A DNA stretch of 36,644 bases, taken from assembly GCA_036005065.1 (NCBI GenBank), contig DASYQW010000107.1, forward strand, positions 1 through 36,644, in the 5' to 3' direction. The translations under genes were made by a program, and so were the position numbers. This DNA comes from Candidatus Methylomirabilota bacterium. GTDB taxonomy: Bacteria > Methylomirabilota > Methylomirabilia > Rokubacteriales > DASRDR01. This document shows positions 32,245 through 36,644 of the stretch, piece by piece (within the stretch, counting starts at the first letter, position 1; every line of letters begins with the position of its first letter). Below the pieces are notes generated by a model. The model was not told the origin of the DNA, made no database searches, and saw only the letters and a program-made list of their open reading frames with translations.

Positions 32245-32273
32245 AAACTAGCTGGGCGACGAAGGAGTGTCAA
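32245..32273 (-). promoter_or_regulatory. Sigma70-like promoter of the CoxL-like gene, giving a near-leaderless mRNA
   Basis: Leftwards, a perfect TTGACA (32268-32273), 17 nt, TAGTTT (32245-32250). Only 10 nt separate the -10 from the ATG at 32234, so transcription should start 2 to 5 nt before the start codon. This agrees with the lack of a Shine-Dalgarno motif. Confidence 0.6.
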
Positions 32274-32443
32274 GGCGCCGTTGCCGCGGGGGCCTGTGCT
32301 GTCAGGCTTTTGGCGCCGCGGCCAGATGCCCGTCCGCTTCCCGAGCCCTCGGACGTGTAAGGTCCCGGGCGCCCGCGCCAGACCTCCTGGCACCTCTTTT
32401 GCACCGCCTCTCCACGTCCGGCCACGCGTGGGGGAGAAGGCGA

Positions 32444-33418
32444 ATGACGATGCGAACGAGACGGCGAAGATCAGGCCCCGTCGCAACCGGGACCCGGCTG
32501 GTCCAGATCATCGTCACCCCGGGGTCCGGCAACGGTCGCGCTCTCACGACCGCGCTCCAGCTCCGCGAGGGGCTCCGGACGCGTGGGCATCAGACCAGGC
32601 TCGAGGCCCTGTCCGACCTCGACAGCCTCGGCCGCTGGACGGCGACCGCCGATCCGAACCTCTCGCTCCTGATCTGCGTCGGCGGCGACGGGACCCTGAG
32701 CGCGGCCGCCGCCGCCGCCGTGCGGCACTCCATCCCGTTCTTGCCGGTGCCGACGGGCTTCGGCAACCTCTTCGCGCGCGCGCTCGGGCTCACGAATCGC
32801 GTGGATCGCGCGCTCGACTTGCTCGAGCACGGGACGCTCGTCCAGGTGGACGTCGGCGTTCGGAATGGCGAGCTGTTTCTCTGTCAAGAAAGCTACGGAT
32901 TGTTGTCGGAGATCCAGCATCGAGTGGAAGAGAGCGTCGCCCAGCCGCGGGCCCGCTGGCGGCGCTGTCTCGCATACTATCGGATGGCGCTGCGCTACCT
33001 CGGGGACGCGCCGCTGACGCCGCTGGAGGTGGTGGTGGACGGTCGCGTCGTGGCGAGAGATGCGGTCGTCGTCGCCGTGGCCAACGTCGAGACGTATGGC
33101 GCCTGGCTCAGGCTGACGCCCGACGCCTCCCCGGTCGACGGGCTCTTCGACGTGTTCACCATGAGCGGAGCGACCAAGCGGGCGGTCCTGGCGAGACTCC
33201 TCAAGCGGCAGCTCCGTCTTCCCGGAACGGAAGAGGGAACGCAGGTCTGCCGCGGTCGGCGCGTTTCGGTCACCGCCCCCCACCAGGCCCGGAACGAGCA
33301 CGGGTTGATTCCGCGCGTGCTCCCCGTCCTGGTCCCCTCGGAAAAGGCCGAAGCTCTCACGCGAGACCTGGTCCGCGTCTACGCCCCCTCCCAGCCCGGT
33401 GCTCGCCGGGTAGCCTGA
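32444..33418 (+). CDS. Diacylglycerol/sphingosine-type lipid kinase family protein
   Basis: 324 residues. The catalytic domain begins VQIIVTPGSGNGRA; the nucleotide motif VGGDGTLSAAA (GGDGT) and PTGFGNLFARALGL match the DAGK_cat fold. The second beta domain includes QVDVGVRNGELFLCQESYGLLSEIQ. Bacterial members phosphorylate diacylglycerol, undecaprenol-like or other lipids at the membrane. Oddly, the C-terminal DGE motif that carries the usual catalytic Asp is not visible: the matching place reads ARNEHGL. Activity may be altered or lost. ATG at 32444 is chosen because GGGGAGAAGG precedes it; the frame is open upstream to 32267. Confidence 0.85.
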   Translation: MTMRTRRRRSGPVATGTRLVQIIVTPGSGNGRALTTALQLREGLRTRGHQTRLEALSDLDSLGRWTATADPNLSLLICVGGDGTLSAAAAAAVRHSIPFLPVPTGFGNLFARALGLTNRVDRALDLLEHGTLVQVDVGVRNGELFLCQESYGLLSEIQHRVEESVAQPRARWRRCLAYYRMALRYLGDAPLTPLEVVVDGRVVARDAVVVAVANVETYGAWLRLTPDASPVDGLFDVFTMSGATKRAVLARLLKRQLRLPGTEEGTQVCRGRRVSVTAPHQARNEHGLIPRVLPVLVPSEKAEALTRDLVRVYAPSQPGARRVA

Positions 33419-33643
33419 GCTCGGCCCGGCGGGGGTGTCGGACCCTCGGCAAGCTCTCCGACGGTGTGGAACTCCTGGAGTGCGAGGCCAGCAGTGAGCG
33501 CGGAGCGGCGGCTACGCGGCGGGTCGGAGTAATCAGCGGCCCATGACCCCAATCAGGGAATGCGTCGAGTCGCGTCCGAGCGGCGGCTTTTGCCGCCGCA
33601 ACCCCTCCCTGGGGGGAGGTTTCGGAGGGCCCCCTCCGATGAA
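33419..33643. other. Intergenic region with repeat copy 2
   Basis: 225 bp between the end of the lipid-kinase gene and the end of the flippase-like gene. The first 140 bp show nothing beyond GC-rich sequence; the rest is the second repeat copy. Confidence 0.5.
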
Positions 33644-33646
33644 CTA
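33560..33646. repeat. Dispersed double-hairpin repeat, copy 2
   Basis: Begins ATGCGTCGAG, then CCGAGCGGCGGC-TTTT-GCCGCCGC (perfect 8-bp stem, 33580-33587 with 33592-33599). A CCTCCCTGGGGGGAGG inverted block follows, then the stem TCGGAGGG-CC-CCCTCCGA (33622-33639), ending TGAACTA. It matches copy 1 (5786-5878) in order and ends, while the second stem has changed in both arms together. The final CTA is the TAG stop of the minus-strand flippase-like gene, so the element reaches into that gene. Confidence 0.7.
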
Positions 33647-34693
33647 CGCGGCGGCGCTCGGGCCTAGCGGTCCCGCGCCGATCTCTTCACGGACCCGAGA
33701 CGCTCCGGTCTGCGGCGAGCGAGCCGCGGCCGGCGCGCGCGTGCCCAGTGAGCGGGTCGAACGCATGGCCATCAGGACCACGACCCCCACGGCGATCCAC
33801 ACGACCTGACGGGCCCGGCGGACGAGCGTGAAGGCCAGTCCGGCGGTGGCGGTGAAGCCGAGGACCCCGAAGGCCGCCGCATTGGCTCCTTCGAGCGGGC
33901 CCAGGCTGGCCGGCACGAAGAACGTGGCGAAGCGCACGCTGGACCACAGGGCTTCGACGACCGTGGCGATGACCAGCGACCCCGACAGCCCCAGACTGGC
34001 CAGTATGAGGAGCGCTTCCACCGTCCCGAGCATCCAGCCCACGAAGTGTGATCCGACCGACAGGAGAAAGCGCCGCCACTCGTAGCGATAGAAGCCGCGC
34101 AAGGCTTCGTCCAGCCGCTGCGCGTGATGGAGGCCGTTGCCGCCGATCGGCCCGAGCATACGGCCGGCCCTGGCGACCACCCCCGCCAGCTGCACGCCCA
34201 GGAAGCCCCCGACGGCGATCACCTCGACGACGAGCAGGTAGCCCATCGCGGTGAGGAGCGGCGACCCGATGGTCCCCACGGTCACGGCCGCCACGATCGC
34301 GACGGCGAGCAGCAGAACCTGGGCGATCACCTCCGCGGTCTTCGCGAGGATCAGCGACGGAATGCTTTCCTCGTAGGGAATCTCGAACCGCAGCAGCCAG
34401 GCCTTCATGGCCTCGCCCCCGACAGAGGCCAGGGCGGTGAGGACATTGACCGCCTCGCCCGCACATCGGGCGGCCAGCAGCTTGTGAAACGGCGCCCGGT
34501 CGCGCGGGAGGGTGTATTGCCACCCCAGCGTGTCGACCGCCAGGTTGACACCGAAGAGGAGGCATACGAGGCCGAACTGCCACCAGGTGATGCGGGCCAG
34601 GGCGGAGGCGACGGATTCGGCGCCCACGTAGTAGACGAGGACGAGGAGCCCCAGGGCGCCCCCGGCGACGAGGAGGGTTCGGAAGGCCCGCAT
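33644..34693 (-). CDS. Flippase-like/UPF0104 integral membrane protein (LPG synthase TM-region family)
   Basis: 349 residues with about eight hydrophobic helices; the first is LLVAGGALGLLVLVYYVG (residues 7-24). LASVGGEAMKAWLLRFEIPYEES is the conserved GG-x-x-x-K/R block of the family (as in the MprF membrane domain and HpnL). The family moves or modifies lipids across the membrane; specific substrates are rarely known. The ATG at 34693 lacks a strong ribosome site, but a more upstream in-frame ATG (34765) falls within the opposite promoter. The last residues (about 30) after the final helix are Ala/Arg-rich and end with the repeat element's stop codon. It is divergent to the PAP2 gene. Confidence 0.85.
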   Translation of the reverse strand: MRAFRTLLVAGGALGLLVLVYYVGAESVASALARITWWQFGLVCLLFGVNLAVDTLGWQYTLPRDRAPFHKLLAARCAGEAVNVLTALASVGGEAMKAWLLRFEIPYEESIPSLILAKTAEVIAQVLLLAVAIVAAVTVGTIGSPLLTAMGYLLVVEVIAVGGFLGVQLAGVVARAGRMLGPIGGNGLHHAQRLDEALRGFYRYEWRRFLLSVGSHFVGWMLGTVEALLILASLGLSGSLVIATVVEALWSSVRFATFFVPASLGPLEGANAAAFGVLGFTATAGLAFTLVRRARQVVWIAVGVVVLMAMRSTRSLGTRAPAAARSPQTGASRVREEIGAGPLGPSAAA

Positions 34694-34736
34694 TGGACAT
34701 GCCAGGAGCAAGGAGCATGCCGGCGGTCGAAACTCC

Positions 34737-34765
34737 TGGACAAGGGGTCGCCCCGGTGCTATCAT
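34737..34765 (+). promoter_or_regulatory. Sigma70-like promoter for the PAP2 gene
   Basis: TGGACA (34737-34742), 17 nt, TATCAT (34760-34765). The -10 overlaps the ATG at 34764, showing that codon is not the start; transcription should begin near 34772, ahead of the ATG at 34803. Confidence 0.6.
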
Positions 34766-34802
34766 GCCTTTCCACATGTCAAACGGGTCGGCCGGGAGGG
34801 TC

Positions 34803-35516
34803 ATGGGAAAGGCGCTGGTCCTGGGCGCCCTTCTGTCCCTGATCGGCTTTCTGATGCTGACAATCCTCGTCATCCTCCATGATTTCGACGGCGCGGACCG
34901 GCTGGCCCGCGCGGTCGTGCAGGAGCCGCGCCACCCGCTGTTCCGGTCTTCCATGGAGATGGCGTCGTTCCTGGGTGGCGAGCCCGGGCAGTTCGTGGTG
35001 GTCTGCTTCGGGTCCGTTCTGCTCTGGCGCCGGCGGGGGCGGTGGGGTCTCTGGTTGCCGATGGTCATGGCCGGAGCCGGGGTGCTCCAGCTCATGGCGA
35101 AGTGGGCCATCGATCGCCCCCGTCCCAACCTGGACGCCTGGGGTTTTCCGAGCGCCCACGTTCTGAGCCTGGTCGTTCTCTTTGGCTACATCGCGTATGT
35201 CGCCGGCACGTCGAGGGCGCGGCACCCGTGGCGGGGTCTCGGTGTGGCCGCCTGTGCGGCCGTCGTCGGGACCGTCGCGTACAGCCGGATGTATCTCGAC
35301 GCGCACTGGCTTTCCGACGTCCTCGGCGGGTTCAGTATCGGTCTGGCGTACCTTCTCGGCGCCCTCTGGCTGATCCGATCGACCCCCGCCCTTCCGGAGG
35401 CGGCCGTCCGGGCCATGATGCCGGCGGGAAGCGAGGTCGACGACTTGCTGGATGGCGTCGCGACGGGGAAGTTGAGCGCCGAGTCTCTCGTTGCCGCCGC
35501 GACGGCCGGATCCTGA
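34803..35516 (+). CDS. PAP2-family membrane phosphatase
   Basis: 237 residues. The three phosphatase motifs are complete: KWAIDRPRP (Lys100 to Arg107), FPSAHV (Pro116-His119 region) and SRMYLDAHWLSDV (Ser-Arg 161-162, His168). Five or six membrane helices surround them. Such enzymes dephosphorylate undecaprenyl diphosphate, phosphatidic acid or related lipids on the periplasmic side. GGGAGGG lies 4 nt before the ATG at 34803, and the upstream in-frame ATGs at 34764 and 34776 fall in or at the promoter, so the shorter form is chosen. The C-terminal 40 residues are a soluble tail. It is divergent from the flippase-like gene. Confidence 0.9.
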   Translation: MGKALVLGALLSLIGFLMLTILVILHDFDGADRLARAVVQEPRHPLFRSSMEMASFLGGEPGQFVVVCFGSVLLWRRRGRWGLWLPMVMAGAGVLQLMAKWAIDRPRPNLDAWGFPSAHVLSLVVLFGYIAYVAGTSRARHPWRGLGVAACAAVVGTVAYSRMYLDAHWLSDVLGGFSIGLAYLLGALWLIRSTPALPEAAVRAMMPAGSEVDDLLDGVATGKLSAESLVAAATAGS

Positions 35517-35629
35517 CGAGCGCGGCGCCCCCTGATCTCTGATCGGCCCCCTCCGGGCTCTGCGCCTCGAGGACCGCGTATCCCCACCACCCGGGTCCGG
35601 ACGGCCAGCGAGCGAGCCAGCGCTCTCCG

Positions 35630-36625
35630 TCAGAAGCGGACGCTCACCTGGACGGCCGCGAAGGGGCCGGAGCCGACGTCGATCCGGTTGTGGTCGCGGT
35701 CCGAGTAGCTTTCGCCCTCGAAGTAGAAGCGGTCGAAGGCATACCCGCCCGAGAGTCGGATTCCCACGTGCCGCAAGTCGAACCGCGCGCCCGCCGTGAG
35801 CCGCTTCTCGTAGTAGTAGAGCTTGTCGTCTTTGTTCTGGCGATCCGCGCGGAAGTAGCGGTCGTTGTCCCAGTCGAAGCCGACGTAGAAGCGTAACGGC
35901 CGGAAAGGGCGGTAGGTGATGCGCGCGCGGACTCTCCGGAGCGGGAAATATTGGGCCTCCAGCGTGAGCGGTTCGAGGGGCCGGTACTCGACCGACGTGA
36001 AGGGGAACCCGATGACGGCCTTGAAGCGCTCCGAGGGGGCGTACAGGTAGGCGAGTCCCGGAATCGGAAAGCCCCCCAGGATCTCCTGGTCGGTTGCGTA
36101 GATCAGGCTGAACAGCCACGCATTGGACTCCCGGTGGGGAACCCGCAGCATCCCGATGGCCCGCACGTACAGCTCGTCCTCGCTGGCGAACGGCTCGTCG
36201 CTGGCCGAGCCCACGGTCAGGAGCGCCCCGGCGATCCAGCCGTTGTCGAGCTGGTGGCGATAGCTGCCGCTGGCCCGCACGTCCCAGAGCTCCCCGGGAA
36301 AGCGCCCGCCCGTGTCGGGCAGGATCGCGCGGGTGTCGAGGTCCTGGAGGCTGACGTTGGCCGAGAGGGCCCATTCGTTGCGGGAGTCCTGGGACAGCGG
36401 GACCGAGAGGGAGAAGCTGTGCTCGGTGCGCTGCAGGTCCGTGGGCTGCCGTTCCACTCGCTCGCCCGAGTAGTAGGTGAGCCCGTACTCGGCGCGGGGG
36501 ATCAGCTGCCCGAGCGTCGGGTCAACCCAGGACTGGATCTCCGACTGGGCCCTGGCCGACGTGGGGAGGGCGCCCAGCAGCAGCATGCCAAGGGCGAGCG
36601 CGCGGACCGGCTTGGCCGGAGACAT
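35630..36625 (-). CDS. Outer-membrane beta-barrel protein (possibly DUF6268)
   Basis: 331 residues. A signal peptide (about residues 1-26, ending ARA/Q) is followed by alternating polar and hydrophobic strands rich in Tyr, Arg and Asp, for example FSLSVPLSQDSRNEWALSANVSLQ and LRFYVGFDWDNDRYF, and a terminal strand VQVSVRF with the C-terminal Phe expected of barrel proteins inserted by BamA. The block GFPFTSVEYRPLEPLTLEAQYFPLRRVRARITYRPF recalls DUF6268 proteins; I am not certain. AAGGAGA precedes the ATG at 36625, 19 nt from the right edge. It converges on the PAP2 gene across 113 bp of featureless sequence. Transport substrate unknown. Confidence 0.82.
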   Translation of the reverse strand: MSPAKPVRALALGMLLLGALPTSARAQSEIQSWVDPTLGQLIPRAEYGLTYYSGERVERQPTDLQRTEHSFSLSVPLSQDSRNEWALSANVSLQDLDTRAILPDTGGRFPGELWDVRASGSYRHQLDNGWIAGALLTVGSASDEPFASEDELYVRAIGMLRVPHRESNAWLFSLIYATDQEILGGFPIPGLAYLYAPSERFKAVIGFPFTSVEYRPLEPLTLEAQYFPLRRVRARITYRPFRPLRFYVGFDWDNDRYFRADRQNKDDKLYYYEKRLTAGARFDLRHVGIRLSGGYAFDRFYFEGESYSDRDHNRIDVGSGPFAAVQVSVRF

Positions 36626-36644
36626 GCGGGTTCTCCTTTCGCTG

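Noticed and set aside
34764-34805. PAP2 start at the first ATG (34764).
   Set aside because: That ATG is inside the predicted -10 (TATCAT) and has no ribosome site; ATG 34803 has GGGAGGG just upstream.
1-36644. Transferred island or prophage.
   Set aside because: No integrase, transposase, tRNA, phage gene or clear change in composition was seen across the window.

Overview
The window is about 36.6 kb of GC-rich bacterial chromosome. Genes are tightly packed on both strands, Shine-Dalgarno motifs are mostly clear, and GTG/TTG starts are used. Several candidate promoters have a TTGAC-type -35 and an A/T-rich -10 with a 17-nt spacer. I see no tRNA, rRNA, CRISPR array, insertion sequence, integrase or phage gene. 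The gene mix (many solute-binding proteins of the Tct, TAXI, NitT/TauT, LivK and ModA classes, a CoxL-type Mo-hydroxylase, MmgE/PrpD, an ArgH-like lyase, LVIVD and GlcG proteins, lipid-anchored envelope proteins) fits an uncultured soil or subsurface lineage such as Candidatus Rokubacteria/Methylomirabilota. That placement is inference from gene content and base composition; no marker gene is present.

Layout. 1-5561 (minus): the start of a TctC-type binding protein with its own promoter, then an operon read from about 5620 leftwards: dienelactone hydrolase, family-1 sugar-type binding protein, two ABC permeases and an ArgH-superfamily lyase, with no ATPase gene. 5562-5893 holds that operon's promoter and the first copy of a dispersed double-hairpin repeat. 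5894-8330: a collagen-like lipoprotein converging on an LVIVD beta-propeller protein. 8331-9863: a TetR regulator and an overlapping SDR gene behind a palindrome-rich divergent region. 9975-12379: an AcpA-type phosphoesterase and a DUF6196-like/HIT fusion. 12490-18805: two orphan binding proteins, a beta-hydroxyacid dehydrogenase, a flavin monooxygenase, a GlcG/HbpS-like protein and a metallo-beta-lactamase-fold hydrolase.

18821-24557: a TAXI binding protein (minus), a LEA/WHy lipoprotein (plus), then a minus-strand block of MmgE/PrpD, a relic of a second TAXI-gene start, an AmgK-like kinase fused to a RapZ C-terminal domain, and a MurU-like nucleotidyltransferase. 24693-28643: a complete tripartite tricarboxylate transporter (TctB, TctA, TctC) and a TIM-barrel isomerase. 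28669-32234 (minus): a form-II CoxL-like molybdopterin subunit, a small EF-Tu-domain-like protein and a ModA-like binding protein. 32444-36625: a lipid kinase, the second repeat copy, a flippase-like membrane protein, a PAP2 phosphatase and a beta-barrel outer-membrane protein.

How they work together. Most genes serve uptake and breakdown of organic acids, amino-acid-like compounds and aromatic or xenobiotic molecules. A second theme is the envelope: cell-wall sugar recycling (kinase-RapZ_C plus MurU) and lipid handling (lipid kinase, flippase-like protein, PAP2). The least ordinary items are the kinase-RapZ_C fusion, the DUF6196-like/HIT fusion, the collagen-like lipoprotein, the double-hairpin repeat, the TAXI-gene relic and a probably near-leaderless CoxL transcript.
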